From Struthio camelus (Eukaryota > Chordata > Aves > Struthioniformes > Struthionidae), in contig NC_090968.1 of the NCBI RefSeq assembly GCF_040807025.1, forward strand, positions 2,655,906-2,719,905: a DNA stretch of 64,000 nucleotides, read 5' to 3'. Under the pieces are notes generated by a model. The model saw nothing but the letters and a program-made list of their open reading frames with translations, was not told the origin of the DNA and ran no database searches. A program made the position numbers and the translations under genes. Numbering within the stretch: the stretch's first letter is position 1; every line of letters starts with the position of its first letter. This document shows positions 24,131 through 36,970 of the stretch, piece after piece.

Positions 24131-24213
24131 ATGCATGGATGGATGAGTGGGTAGATGGAAGGAAGGAGGAAAGCAAGAAAGAAAGAAAGAAGGAAAAAGA
24201 AAATATGCACTGG
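24131..24213 (+). repeat. Purine-rich simple repeat (GGAT/GGAA/GAAA)
   Basis: A compound microsatellite: GGAT units, then GGAA, then about four GAAA units, almost pure purine on the + strand. It is intergenic. Confidence 0.8.
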
Positions 24214-26814
24214 GATATTTTTGAGGGACTTTCTGCTGACATTACTGACACTTGTGGATTTGTAGTACTGGCTCTTGTCATGCACTTACCATACTATTTG
24301 TGAGTGTCATAGCTATATGGAGAGGACCACATACATGTTTAAAAGCAAGTACATTTGAGTTTGCAGTAACAGCCTTAATTTGTTATTTAAGGAAATAGTG
24401 TGATAAAATAACTGTCCCCATTTTCCTGTGTTATTTTGCCTGATTTCTGCTGTCTGGCTGCAGGAACACCCAGCAGATGTCTTTGTCTAGTTATTTTCAA
24501 TGGTAAGGTAAGGTTTTGCCAATAAAGCAGGCAATTCTGAGAGGCACTCATTGATAAAATGAAATAATACTCTGAATAGCTCTGATCTCAGATGATGAAC
24601 AACATAGTTGCAGCTGTGGGAGTCACAAGATGCTCAAATTTCTCCCAAAATAGCACACAGGATACATCTTCCGTTTTACTGGTTTTCATCACAAATTCTG
24701 TCTGAGATTCTCTTCAATTAGCAGCACAGTCCATGTTTCAATATAAAGACAAGTTACTAATATCAAAAAGACTGGCTGGCCCCTAATCTCAAATTGGTTT
24801 CATTGCAATTTTTACTGATCTTGTAAAAATTCTTAGATGCGGTTTTACTCACTGATAAAATGACATCTCTACACACATTGGCATAGTTCCATAATATAGC
24901 GTATAAAGGACCGTGGTGCAAAAACACACCGGTCAGATCACTGTGACGAGAACAGTCGCAGAAAAGAGATGATAAAAGCAAATGGTAGATTATCTCCCTA
25001 ATGCTGGATTATCACTCCTAACAAGGTGAATGGTTTGTCTTGGCAAATAGCTTCATAAGAAGAGTGGATAGTTTGAAAGGATCTATGTGGTGACACTTCA
25101 ACCGTTGGTTACAGCAGTTCATGTCAGCAGAGCAAAATATCACACCTCTTATGAATTCTTTTAACCTGCCATTAATCACAGACTACGATTTCAGTGTAGC
25201 TCAGGGGAAAGGTCTGTGAGCAGTGTCAGCCACTCGCGGGCAAGATCCTTAGCAGGCATAAAGCAATATAGTCCCGTGGTGCAGCCCGCTATCTGGAAAC
25301 ACACAGCCCGAGTGGAGACTGCATAACTCTACAATAAACTACACAACCTGACCACTTAAAGAAATAATAACCCTGCAAGAGTAGTTAAATATTGGACAAG
25401 ACCGTATGTGTTCTAGAATGCTATTTAAATCACTACGGTGAACAGGCTGTAAGCAAGAGAGATAACTGTGATATATATGGTATTTGCAAACATCTAGCAT
25501 GGAAAAAGAAATCAACAACCCAATCTCTGTGCAGCACAATTCGACAGAGAGATTCCGTGTAAAATAGGATTGGTGCAAGGTTTTATCCAAGTGGGATTAC
25601 ATACAAGCACAAAAATAAAACATTCTGTATTCTACATTATATTACAAAGGCAGGCAGTCAATAAATAGATCAATAAATTATGGGAAGCACAGAAGAATAT
25701 GTGTGAAAAATAGGTGAAACTGGTTTTAGTTAGTGCTTGATAAAGTCTTTTGTGTTCATTCCCCTGAAGTGCTAGAGGGATTCTTTCAAAGACCCTTAGC
25801 ACTTGCAGTGAAGATAACTTTCCCTTAAAAGTGTAAAACAGATGCAGGGACAGTACAGTAGGCTCTGCTACAGGCTAAAAGAGTCAACATCACTTACACT
25901 TTCCCAAGAATCTGACAAATTTGCAGCTTAGTATAAATAAAGTGACGGGTCTATTGTTTCTCAGCTCTGACACCTTCTTATCACCATGGTTTGTTGCAGA
26001 AGAGTGGCGGAAACATGGCATGTGACTCCATCATATATAGTTTGGGGGGGCAATATCTTTATGAATTGACAACTTGAGCACATGCATAAAGGAAAGATCC
26101 TTTCTATCTAGCTGGCATGAAGGGGTTTCCTTTTCTATCTAGCTCTATGCAGACTACATGCAATATTACTTTGCAGTTTGAGCTGGATTACACAGATGTA
26201 TTGTATGTAACTTACTGGACTGGCTGGGGGAACAAGTTTCTTAGCTGGTACAAACCGGCACAGTTTCAAGGACTGAAGAGAGTTAATGCACCGATGTATA
26301 CCACCTAAAGCTCTGGGCCGTGAGAAACACCACATGGCTAACGTGACAAAGCCAGCGCTGTTTTACGTAGGGTGCTTTTGCGATAAACGTGCCCAAAGAG
26401 CTTTTCTTGCCACTGCCTGTCAGAGCACTGCACAAGCCTGGCATCGCTCCTGGGCCCATTGCTTTACTAAGAAAGACAGGAAGGGAAATAGATCTCTTCT
26501 ATCCTCTGGATGCCAAACCATCCCTGACAAGATGCCTTTTACCTTTAACCAAGTTTGGGAAAGACTAAAGAAAGGACAAAATAAAAAAAAAAAACTAACA
26601 ATGTGTTATACCTCTGTGATTTAGGAGCCTGAGACTTATCAGGACTTAAGATCTACAGAGATCATTTTTCAAAGGCATCTGGGCATGTAAAGATTTGGAG
26701 AGATGTTACACAACAGCTAAACAATCTAGGTATGCATCACCCATAACTCACCTAGCTTTGATAGCTCTGGAAATAGATGCCAATCAACATTTAAAAAGTA
26801 CAAAAATATGTGGC

Positions 26815-26820
26815 TTTATT
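26815..26820 (-). terminator. BMP10: BMP10 poly(A) signal candidate
   Basis: TTTATT on the + strand reads AATAAA on the minus strand, about 320 nt past the BMP10 stop codon. It is the nearest canonical hexamer I see. Confidence 0.5.
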
Positions 26821-27138
26821 TCTATGAATTTGAATCTGCCCCTTTTTGGCATGAAGAGCCCCCCAAAACAATCCAGTGATCTGGCCTGTGCCCTGATATG
26901 AGGAGAGACTCAGTCATAATTTGGACAGGAAAGAATAGCAAGAAGCAAGCAATGGAACAAAATATACATTCCCTACAGTCATATGACTTGCCCATTCCCC
27001 GTGACAGGAAACATACAATTATCTGTACATGCCTCATTAAATAACCTTATTAAATAGGAAATCCAAAATGTACAAATTTACAAACTGAATCGTTAAATAC
27101 TTTCCCTGTGCACTCCCCCGTGCATGCGTTCCCTCCTA

Positions 27139-28082
27139 CTATCTGCAGCCACACTCTGATACCACCATGCCCTCATATTTGAACTTGTAGGTGACAACCC
27201 CTGCATCTAAGTAGAGAATAGAGATGGGATCGAGCTTGGTGGGCACGCAGCAGGCCTTAGAGGCTTTCTGGGGATTCTTCAGGTGAACCAAAGTCTGGAC
27301 AATGGCATGTTTCGTTGGTGTGACATGCTCCGTTAAGGGGTAGGCGCACACTCCGTGGCACTCGTAGGCTTCGTATCCCGCTGGGGCGATGATCCAGGAA
27401 TCCCAGCCAATCTCCTTGAAATCTATGTAGAGCGGAGTCTTTTTGCAGTAGTTGCCTTTTGCGTTCCTCCGGATCCGGGCAGTAGAGTCGTAAATGATGT
27501 TGGAGCGCATCTGGAGCAGTGCCTCCTCGCCAGGCCGGTTGTGGAAGTTGCCGACCTCCAGGTTCTCCAAGTCCAGGAGCTGCTCGTGGTCTATCATTTC
27601 ATTCAGTTCTTGCTTCTCCTCTTTCTTGTCATTGCTTTGGTCATCGGAGAACACAATCAACAAGGGCACATGCTTGGCCTCAGAGTTGATGTCGATATCG
27701 AGTTTCCCCTCTCCGTTCTGCTCCTCCCCTTCCTTGCTCTCTATATGAACTTCCAGCCGGTGTGTGGTTAGGCCAGCCCTTCGCCAGCGCCTGATGGCTT
27801 CGGTGACCTCAAAGGTCTCCCACTCGCTGTTTTTGCCATAGATCTGCCTAGATGCCAGCGCCACTGTCTTTCTCCCTTCTCCTACACCCATGTGGTCATT
27901 TTCCAGCACTTCAAAAATGGTGACCTTCCGGTCAAGCCCATCATAGAGCATTCGGTCCTGCTCCACCAAAGTGTAGAGCCTCAGCTCCGCCATGGTGATT
28001 TCTTCATGGTGAGGGATGGATACATTGAATAGAAGGGGGTATTTCCGAATTCCTACAACACCAATCGGGTGGGAAGCCAAGT
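27139..28082 (-). CDS. BMP10: BMP10 exon 2: propeptide, furin site, mature ligand
   Basis: The acceptor is tttccag at 28085-28083 on the minus strand, phase 1, so the junction codon is G|AC (Asp) followed by Leu. It encodes the rest of the prodomain ([20 protein letters not shown]), RIRR and the cystine-knot domain, with a TAG stop at 27141-27139. Confidence 0.98.
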
Positions 28083-31000
28083 CTGGAAATGATAAAGATC
28101 AAATATTTTAGAAAGGTCAATACATCCAGCACACGTTTTGCATTCCTTTGGTTTCAGCGGAACAATTCCAGAAGAGTGGTCTTGCATTGTTTCCCAAAAC
28201 CATACTTGGATGATCAATAAAAGGCTATTTTATTCTAGATGTCTAAGGCTGGTGAGATCCCAGCCATGATCAAGTCAGTAAACCTGGATTTCTAGATTCA
28301 CTTTTGATCACCGTGGCTTTCAGGGACTTCCTTGACACCTAGTAGGATTACATGTTAAAAATGCTTTGCCAAATACTGAAATGAAATCACTTCTAGATTA
28401 CTGCACAGCAACTGTTCAACAAATAGAAGAAAACATTAGTCAGTATAGGAGAGGAAGAGAAGACCAATATGGCACTGCAGTGAACCTGAGAGACAGTCAG
28501 GTGATATATAAACTGTGTACGCTGGAACGGCAAGCTGTATTTTTGTCTGCTTATCATTTCTGTGCTAGCAAGTGTTTCTTTCTGCTCAAACATCATCAGC
28601 AACTGAAAGGGCTAGGCACTAAGAGAGGAAAAAGATGCTTTGCAAGATGTAAAGGCTCCTTGTTAGGAGGAGCAGGCAGTGATCACCCGATCTAAAACCC
28701 GCCAATCAACAGAAATCCTGCCACAGACTCAATGGGTTTGAAGTGAACTAAGCCAAATAGCTGTATTCAGTCAGGCACTTTTGGCAGCTTCAGTTAACAA
28801 AACATATAAGAAGAACATAGTATCTGCTTGTCAGTCAGTCAGTCTGTCCTATCTGCGTTGTTTGTTTACACATGGGAAACATGCAAAATTTCTTCACACA
28901 GTACAGGCATCTTTGCTAATAATGACTGTGCTTTTGTTGCTGGATTACTGTGCTGTCACTCACAGCTCAGTAGACAGACTAGGACATACGGGTCATATGG
29001 GTGACATTTCTGCAAGGCCTGAGGGGGCAAATGGCTTGGGATCTATTACTATCTTCATCTTTGACTTTTCCAATTTTGATATGCTCGAAGAAAAATGACA
29101 CGGATAATGCTGCAAGTATTGGCTGTGCTCCATTCGTGCACTTAAGCAAGCACAGGAGTTGTCCTACTGACATGAAGTGGGCTTTGAGGCACCTGCCTGG
29201 GTTTTTTTCTTGTTTGCCTCACCATCCATTCATAAACAAAAAAACAAAGAGCAATTCTGGTTGCTTCTCTCTTCCCATCAACTGATGAAGGTGGGAGTTG
29301 AATATGCTCCAGGGTGGGATGGACTGCAGGCTAAAAGGCAGTGCTACTCAAGCACAGGAGTGCTTCAGCCATAACCTCGCAACGGGAAGAAACCTTTGCT
29401 ATTTCCTAACTCTCAGCATGCTAAAGCAAGTCTGCAGTCATTACAGACGATAGTAGGGTGGAGAAATGCCACCGGACCATCTAGAAGATGAGCTCAAGTA
29501 ATTCACCAGGAAGGAGGGGAAGGCCACACCATCTGTAAGAGGCTGGGTGAGTGCTAGCAGGGAGCGAGAAGTGTTCATTTATAAGTCAGGATGTGGCTTT
29601 GCTCTTTAGCTAGGAAACCCATAGGGTGAAATCTCTCTTACAGTTATTGGTGCACCCCTGACAGGGTCAGGAAGGGTGATCTGGAGTCTATAGGAAAAAA
29701 AAAATTACCTTAAGACCTTTATTCAAGTTTTAAGAAATGGTAGGCGATTATAGTCCCATTTGCAATAGAGATATTATGCTCCATGGGTTAAAACGACTAG
29801 CCGCTTTCAGCTGTGCAGCATGTTATATTTCTATAATCTCATTACAGTTAAAACAAAGTTAATAAAGAATTTAATGGATAATAATGAAATAAAGTTACTG
29901 CCAATTTTCAATAAGCAGCTGAATTGAAAACTTCATGATATGTTCTGTTCCTACTGTCTTGATAATTGAAAGTAATTCACTTTCTCTACAAAAAAAACTC
30001 CTCAGGCATGAAATGAATGGTTCTTAGCTTCATGGACTTTCAAGACAGATAAAAAACAGTAAGTGCAACAGTCCCTGTAACTGTATGCATTTATGAAGGC
30101 GATGTGTTAACAAGTCTCACCTTGCATCTGCTGTTTTGGATTAGAAACGAGAGGAACACAGAAACGACAGAAAGTTACACTAAGCTTACCCTATCTGGTG
30201 CAGACTTCTGCAGCAATGAAAAAGCCATGGAACATCTCCGTAATGTTTACAGAAAGGCACAGAATCGTGAATTGCTGCATGCGTTACCGGCCATAGGTCA
30301 GTCTGTACCATTTTCAGTACTGTAAACCTGGAACCATTTCAGTCTTGCCAGTGAAATGGCTGCAGATTTACCTCAGTAAACCACACCGCATTTTGTTCTT
30401 TAGCATATTGTACTTGCCAAACTTTATCTGATTTATTTCTCCGGAATAGTGGAAATATGAGAAAAGAACAGTATTTGTTTCTGCATATTTCTTCATTTAT
30501 GCTGATGATCAGTTACAGACAAGGCTGTTCAGATGAGTAACAGTTCACCAGCAGGTGTAACTGGTTTGCTGTCAATCCTTCAATAAATGTAATGTCATAT
30601 TACTACACCGCAGAAAAAGAATATGTAAAGAAGATTTAAACTGCAAGGCAGGGCCTCTTCAAACCAGAAACGTGTTGCTGGTAAAGGGTGCCCAGGCCTG
30701 ACAGAAGTGCAGAACAGTTCAGCACTGCTGGATCCTGTCTTGGCACCTTACTGCATTGCCAAAGCAAAATGACTGGTACGCAGCCTTCTCCTGATAGTTT
30801 GTCATCTTGAATTTGTGAATGTCAGAAAAAAGTAATAATCAGCATTATAATTCATTAATTACACTGATGAGGGATGAGAGAAGATCCACAGCAGTTTGAA
30901 TAGTTGCACGTACCTCCGAGTAGTTAAAAAGAATCAAAGCACTTGTATTTGCAAAGTGGAATATTTCAGGTTTGGAAATGATTACTTGAAAAATACTTTT

Positions 31001-32093
31001 AACATATTACCTGTATTGGTGCAAATAGGTACTGACACAAAAACATTTGAATGTCAGCACTGAAATGTTATATTTTCCTCATTAAACTGAGGGAAAATGT
31101 TGAAGCAGAAACATAGAGAGAACCACCTAAGCTCACAACTGGTCTTTTTTCAGTTCTTCTTCTTCTTCTTCTTCTTTTTTTTTTTAATAGGAAATATTCT
31201 AGTCTGCCAAAGTAAAACCTAAAGTTTATCCAAATTCAGCTTCATGTATTTCTATGTATTTGCTGGGCTATGCTCAGACATCAAAGGAAGAAAACTTTAC
31301 AAACCCCATGAGGATCAATAGCGGAAGGATAGCCATATGGAAAGCCATATACTGCACCTTTGAACGGCATGTGAAAATATTTCTCCTCTTAATTTCAAAT
31401 TTGACTTAAGGTATCCATCTAAAAATCAACCAGCTTCTTGCAAATGATATGTGTGATTACAAGGATAATGAAAACACACCCAAATTACGCGTAGTGCTGT
31501 ACAGATATAAAAGAAACATCTTCTTCCCTCAAAACCTTACAATCTCAAAAGCAACGGAAAAAGGATCTATCTCACAAAAAGTGGGATCTGCATAAAATTT
31601 GTACATGTGGTGTTAGTTGCCTATTTCCAATGGCTTCTTCACTGAAAGGCCTTTTTCCCCCTAGTGCTGTTCATGCTCCATACCTGGTAAATATTATTTC
31701 ACGCTGACTGTAAGAGTACCCTTTCCGATTTAGTTCTCCTAGAGAAGCACATTTCTTACCTTCATTTTTGAAGCTCCTAATAATATTTGCAGATGGCATA
31801 GACGTCCTATCGGTGGCAAACTTGTTGTACAGCTCTAGCATGTACTCTGGTGGGTCCACCTTGGCCGTTTCGTGCAGGGGAATGTCAGAGAGGTTCAATG
31901 TCTTCAGGAACTCATTTTTCATATTCTGAAGCAGTGTGTTGAAATCAACACCATCCTGCTCGGAGAGGACCTCGTCGAAAAGTGGCACGTCTTCCTCCAA
32001 GGAAGAGTGCTCCAAGCTCAGGATGGGACTGCAAGAGGCAAGGTGAACCAAGAGAGAGAGGAGAGCCCACAGCTGAAGAGCTACAGAATCCAT
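27139..32093 (-). CDS. BMP10: BMP10, bone morphogenetic protein 10 precursor
   Basis: Secreted TGF-beta family ligand; in other vertebrates it is made by heart muscle, signals through ALK1-type receptors and drives trabeculation and vascular quiescence. Two coding exons (32093-31760 and 28082-27139) join as GA(A) G|AC, giving 425 residues against 424 in human. Parts: signal peptide about 1-21, propeptide, furin site RIRR at 314-317, and a mature 108-residue domain starting NAKGNYC. Seven knot cysteines are present: C324, C353, C357, C389, C390, C422 and C424, ending SECGCR. The mature domain is nearly identical to human ([20 protein letters not shown]), while the propeptide segment after the prodomain helices is more diverged. 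It is convergent to ARHGAP25. Nothing looks damaged. BMP9 (GDF2) is the nearest paralog, but the prodomain motif [20 protein letters not shown] and the neighbours point to BMP10. Confidence 0.98.
28083..31759 (-). other. BMP10 intron 1, nothing recognised but simple repeats
   Basis: A 3.7-kb intron with consensus GT-AG ends on the minus strand. It contains a TTC microsatellite at 31154-31174 and AT-rich sequence, with no conserved exon. Confidence 0.6.
31154..31185 (+). repeat. TTC microsatellite with T tail
   Basis: About seven TTC units followed by a run of T, inside the BMP10 intron. On the transcribed minus strand it is a GAA run preceded by poly(A). Confidence 0.85.
31760..32093 (-). 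CDS. BMP10: BMP10 exon 1: signal peptide and N-terminal propeptide
   Basis: ATG at 32093-32091. A hydrophobic leader ([15 protein letters not shown]) is followed by [20 protein letters not shown] and [20 protein letters not shown]. The exon ends phase 1 at AATGAAG|gtaaga. The open frame continues past the donor but has no conserved residues there. Confidence 0.97.
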
Positions 32094-32156
32094 GACTTCG
32101 CTCTAGCCTCCAACCACGCTCAACAGGCTTTAGCTCTCATGTGGGCTAAGTGGCGG

Positions 32157-32163
32157 TTTTATC
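32157..32163 (-). promoter_or_regulatory. BMP10: BMP10 TATA-like element
   Basis: GATAAAA on the minus strand, 64 nt upstream of the BMP10 ATG, is a plausible non-consensus TATA box. It could instead be a GATA-type core. The start site is not determined. Confidence 0.35.
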
Positions 32164-32339
32164 CCCTGGGTTGTACGCGGCTTGTGTCACAGAGAGATGA
32201 CAAGTTTGGAAGCTCTTGTCTTGAAACTTGTGATCCGTCCTGTCTCTCTCCCCCTGCCCCCTCCCTTTTTCTTCACCCTTCCCCCTCCCCAAAACCAGGT
32301 CTCGGTAATTGGATATGGCTTGCTCTCTTCTATGGTCGC

Positions 32340-32460
32340 CTTGCCTCTCTTATCTCGTGGAGTGTAAGCTGTTCACCAGATTCGTCGCTATCTCGCAATC
32401 CCCTTTCCCTTAATGAGCATTTTGTAAACATTCTGCGCTAGGACACTAGGAGATAGGACA
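32340..32460. promoter_or_regulatory. GATA/FOX-type motif cluster upstream of BMP10
   Basis: Within 120 bases, 250-370 nt upstream of the BMP10 ATG, there are three GATA-type cores (TTATCT at 32350-32355, TATCTC at 32389-32394, AGATAGG at 32451-32457) and a FOX-like TTTGTAAACA at 32421-32430. GATA factors regulate cardiac genes in general. The cluster is seen; its function is inferred, and short motifs arise by chance. Confidence 0.25.
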
Positions 32461-32719
32461 AGTTTCTCCTCGGAGAGGAATTGCCCTTTCTTTCTGCCTC
32501 CTGGTAGCCGACTTTCTCTGGCACGTATGACCAACTTTTTGCCGCGCAGATTTCAAGCTAGTGCGTAAATTCTACAGAGCCTCTATCCAAACCTATGAAT
32601 TCTGCACCAAGAGCAAGGAAGAGCCCCTTTAAAACAACAGAACCGCCCATTGTAAAACTATTGTAGAGCTCAATCTTTATATTTTACTTACAAAGAAACT
32701 TCATTGGGATAAAGTCCGT

Positions 32720-32790
32720 TCTTCTGTGCTCGTACAGCATCTAGCACACGAGAAGAGCTCCAGGCACTGCCACAATGTTGGGGTCACAAG
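32720..32790 (+). repeat. Ancient MIR/CORE-SINE-like relic
   Basis: The phrase CGTACAGCATCTAGCACACG followed by TGTTGGGGTCACAAGGCCCT resembles the widespread sauropsid SINE-type phrase 'TGTACAGCRCCTAGCACAATGGGG'. It is heavily diverged and was recognised by memory only. Confidence 0.45.
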
Positions 32791-34699
32791 GCCCTGAATG
32801 CAGAGGAGCAGATAAGCTCAATATATTTGGGTGAGGAGGATCTCCCACATTGCAACTATGAAACTGTGCTTTGCGAGGGCTCCACTGGAAAAAGCCTTTT
32901 GAACAGAAAGTGAGCACAAGTCAGGGAAGAGCAGAACACGGCTTTTAAAGTTTGGCTTCGATTCCTTCTGTGCAGACACCGCTCACCTGCACTGGCACCA
33001 CAGAATTTAGTGGTAAAGTGCAAGTAATAAGTACTTTTTGCTGAGTTTATTTTTGCTACAGAGCCCTCTTTCCTGATCTGAACATTAACACTAGCTGTCT
33101 GAGCTGAATAGGCTCAGTGCTGTAGGCCATATAAATGCTCAGAAACAGAGGGAGGACTGCAATATTTGCAAATGGTTCCTAAAATCTTTATTTTCTTCTG
33201 TACCTTATTTATCTGATTTGGCAGGTTACACTTACTCGTCATTTAATCACAGCACCCCCCAGTCAGATTGTCTAAAAATGACTGACAATACACACAGGCC
33301 CACAGACTACTCTTCACAACTCACCTTTGCATCACTTAAAATGGCTCAGAGGTATTAGGTGGGTAATGAGGGAACGTTTTTGCAAAAAAGACATGCTAAA
33401 ACTGTTTAGTAGCACTTTGCTGTTAGAACATGCAAATTTCAACAAAATGTGAGCCTCATACAAGCAAAGAATCTCTTTTCATTAGCACTGCTGAGTTTCT
33501 CTCTGCAAGCACTACAGAGCTTAACTCAAAGAGGAAACCTCCACAGATCTGCTGAGTTTTCTGGACTCTGCTTCTCCATTATGGCTAAGCACGTCCGGCC
33601 ATTTGTTAGCACAACTCTATAACTTTCTGGATTTTTTTTTTTCACAAATGTTAACATACATGTCTGTGAAAATAATGAGTAGTATTAATGCCACAGAGCC
33701 AGGCATCAGCCAGTTTAAAAGCCAGCTTTTAAAACTTGTTTCATTCAACAACTCTTCTTCTGCTAAATAGGGAGAACTTGACAATAAAAGCTAAACTCAT
33801 TATCAAGGTCTCTGCTATTGCTACAGTACATTGGAAGTGGTATTTGCGCTTAGAAAGACTAATTTAGATCTCAGTGTGGATTTCACAGTTACCTGTGCAA
33901 GCTTATCTATAAATCCTCTGCAGCCTTATCAAAGACTCATCCTATGACTCCTGTGGCTTTCCAGAGCTAAGCACAGAAAAACTTAGGGAAATTTTGGAGC
34001 TGAATTCAGGTCACTTTTATTCATTAACTTAGAAAAGCACAATCTTCTTTTTGTCGGTGATTCATCACCTCACTACGCTTAACTAAGGACCTTCCATAGG
34101 GAAATGAGACTAACCTTGAGAATGGGGAGAAAAGACTGCAGGGTGCGTAGCCTTAACTCTTCCGCAACACAATAACTGGCTCCTCTAAAGCAAGGTCTTT
34201 GGCCTGGCTTTGGGCAGGTAGTAGATTTGCAGTAAGAGCATAGTCCCTACAGAAATGGTTTCAAAAGGTCATTTGTATGCTTGAATATTTATTTCAGAAA
34301 TGCACTGACTTCATATATAAAAGCCCATATTTTTAAAATTAAGGAGGTAAGCACCTTGTAAGAGCTACTGCCTGTTGGAAGGCAACCGGTGCTGAAACTT
34401 CTCAGCGCTTCACAGCCTTATCCTTAGCGCTTGCTTGTAGCTGTTTCTTCTTCTCAAACGGGAATAAGGGCCCGAATGCATAGGCAGCAGGCATGAAAAT
34501 ATGCCTTGCAGAGCTTGTAAACACTGGGATGTAGAGTACTGCATGGCTTCCTTCTGAGGGTTTTGGGTTTGCTACGAGATTTAGAGGTAAAGGTTTTGAT
34601 TTTAAAGTTTTAGAGTGTTTGCTCTGAGATTTTTAGTTGAATCTCCTCTCTCACTACGAGCGCACTGGCTATTTTGAGGACTGCATCTGGCCCTTAATC

Positions 34700-34800
34700 A
34701 CACATTGAGTCAGATTCTCCTCTTTGTTACTCTGGTGTTAAACATATAAACAATTTTAGAGTCAGAGGAGTTTTTCCAGGTTCACTCCTGTTTAACATAG
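34700..34800 (+). repeat. Ancient amniote repeat relic
   Basis: GAGTCAGATTCTCCTCTTTG, TTACTCTGGTGTTAAA and GGTTCACTCCTGTTTA follow the order of an old dispersed amniote repeat ('CAGATTCT...TTACACTGGTGTAAATC...GGAGTAACTCC'). Highly diverged. Confidence 0.4.
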
Positions 34801-36970
34801 ATTAAAATTTAATCAGCTGCGCAACTTCAGCTTGCTGGGTGACAAAACTGAACGGCTTTACTTTAACTGCCGTGACATAAGCAGAGCTGACGCTGCCTTG
34901 GAGCAGAGGCCGGACTAGTGACCTCTCTAAGTTCTGCTAACTCCAGACGTATTTTCTACGATTCTGTAATTTCACACCCTGCAGACATAAATACATAAGT
35001 AAAAACTGCACACAGTGATCTGACATAAATTTTCTAATCCACAAATATGTCATCTTGATTCAGTGGCTCAGTAGGAACTCAATTACTGCTCAGACATTCC
35101 AGCTCTTTGCATTTCCACTCTTGTTTTGATAACTCCATGAACAATAGCATACTAAAGGGCAATGCAGCCTGCTGTGTTACATACAAACCAGCTTTTGCTG
35201 CATTTCTTAGCTTATTCAGTTTAGAGCCTGCTGGGGATTTGCCAGATGAGCAGTACCCATAGAGTATATCTGATATAAAAGCAGCTTCCTGTTTCCTTAG
35301 GTTGTAGGCTGATGAATTTAACACATGCATATTTTTTGCTGAATTAAAATGTTTTAACAGAAGGGTTTTATTTCATGTCACTGAAATGAAGAGGTTTGGC
35401 CTTTCCCTGGAAAGGAAACTGCCCTCAAGAAATCTATGCTAAACAGATTAACTGAGCCAGCTGGAGAAGGAACATTAATAATCATTACCGTTTAATTGTT
35501 ATCAGATTTATAACATAAATGATGAGCCCATTTCATTAGAAATAAATGATGTATCAAGCAGGCAGAGTTGTAGAAAGGGCTCTTGGCCATCATTCCTATG
35601 AAGTTTGTGTTTATTTCTGCTGTGAATTTGCAGTTTTACACAGGAAAACGTAGCTAATGAGAATCTGAGCTTCTGCAGTGCTCCTGCAACATTCAGCACA
35701 CATACAACATTGTTTAATTCCTGTTTTGCCTTTCCTGTTGAAGTCGGAAAATGTTCTTCTGGTGGAGGTGGCCTTATAGGTTGGACACTCTCCATTTGTA
35801 TGTCCCAGTGAGAACTGGAGGGATAAAAAACGCCCAGAGAGCAAAGAGAGGCCCTTTCCCATCCACGGCACTGAGCAGATCAGGCAGGAACGTGAGTGCA
35901 GTTGATGCCAGCGGTAGCCGAGGGTACGAAGCAACTCCAGGGAACAGTTCAGCTGTCGAAAGGGTCAGCCCCAAAGGTTGTGCTGCTCCAAAATAGCCTC
36001 TAATCTCAGGCACCCCACAACTTCCTCTGAGCCGATGCCTTCGCGGCTTCTTCCGTCAAGAGGCAGCAGAAGAGCATGGGTTTGAGCAGGAATGTGTGAA
36101 GCAAGCCCAGTGCTGAAAGGCTAGAAAGTGAAACAGGGCTTTACGAAGTGTCAAGGTCGACAATATACAATGATTGAAAGGGTGTGACGCTCCTCTGAGT
36201 AAGAGGAAGTGGGGAAAAAGAATGTGAAGTGTTTTTTAAGCATCCTCACCCTTCTCTAGTCTGATTTTTTCAGGGAGGAACACCTGTTCTCATTAACACA
36301 CTCAGAACAGATTGGGACAAGAAACCTTCTCCAGGAGAGTGACTAATGTTTGCTTGTCCTGGACTTTTTGGACATAAACAGTTCCTCAGTGAAGAAAATG
36401 AAAGTTTGCTAGTTAGGTATAAGAAGTCCACGTGTAGTTTCTCCACATGTGAATTCAGTCAGATGGATTTTGGCTCAGTAGTCCATACCTTCAGAAAATA
36501 TAATAACATTTTAAAATTAGATTGGTATTAAATATTAGGCTTTTTAATGTTTCTTTTACCCCTTCAAAAATTTGTAAGATATGTTTAAGAGATATTCGAT
36601 GAAAAGATAATATTTGAAAAAATAAATATTTGCAGAGGAGAGGAATATAAAAATGTTGCCTGCCCTGCTTAAACATGAGTAGAAATATCCTTCCCAGTTA
36701 AAGCTGTGGCTGGGATGTAGAGGTGAGGGCATTCGTGTCAAATTTCTCATGGAAAGGATTTGCATCCAGTATGGGCTTTTTGAGATTTTTCTTACAGATC
36801 TTCAAACTGCAACTCCAAATCCCCTTATTTAGTGCAGGAGAGACAGGATACCAAACAAACACTGGATATTTCCAGTATGCTTTGATCTCAAAGAGCACTA
36901 CAGTTCTCATTCAAACTTCATGCTTATTTGTCAGCAACAGTTAGATGTATGTTTGTGCAATATGTAGAAA

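Larger units (their letters stand above)
13560..26814. other. Intergenic region between ARHGAP25 and BMP10, no gene seen
   Basis: About 13 kb between convergent genes. The open frames are short and show no conserved family. It holds a purine-rich simple repeat at 24131-24213 and a possible old repeat relic near 17630-17690. No tRNA, snRNA or processed pseudogene was recognised. Confidence 0.5.

Noticed and set aside
27355-27771. 138-codon + strand frame opposite BMP10
   Set aside because: It is antisense to the conserved BMP10 exon 2 and arises from that exon's codon composition.
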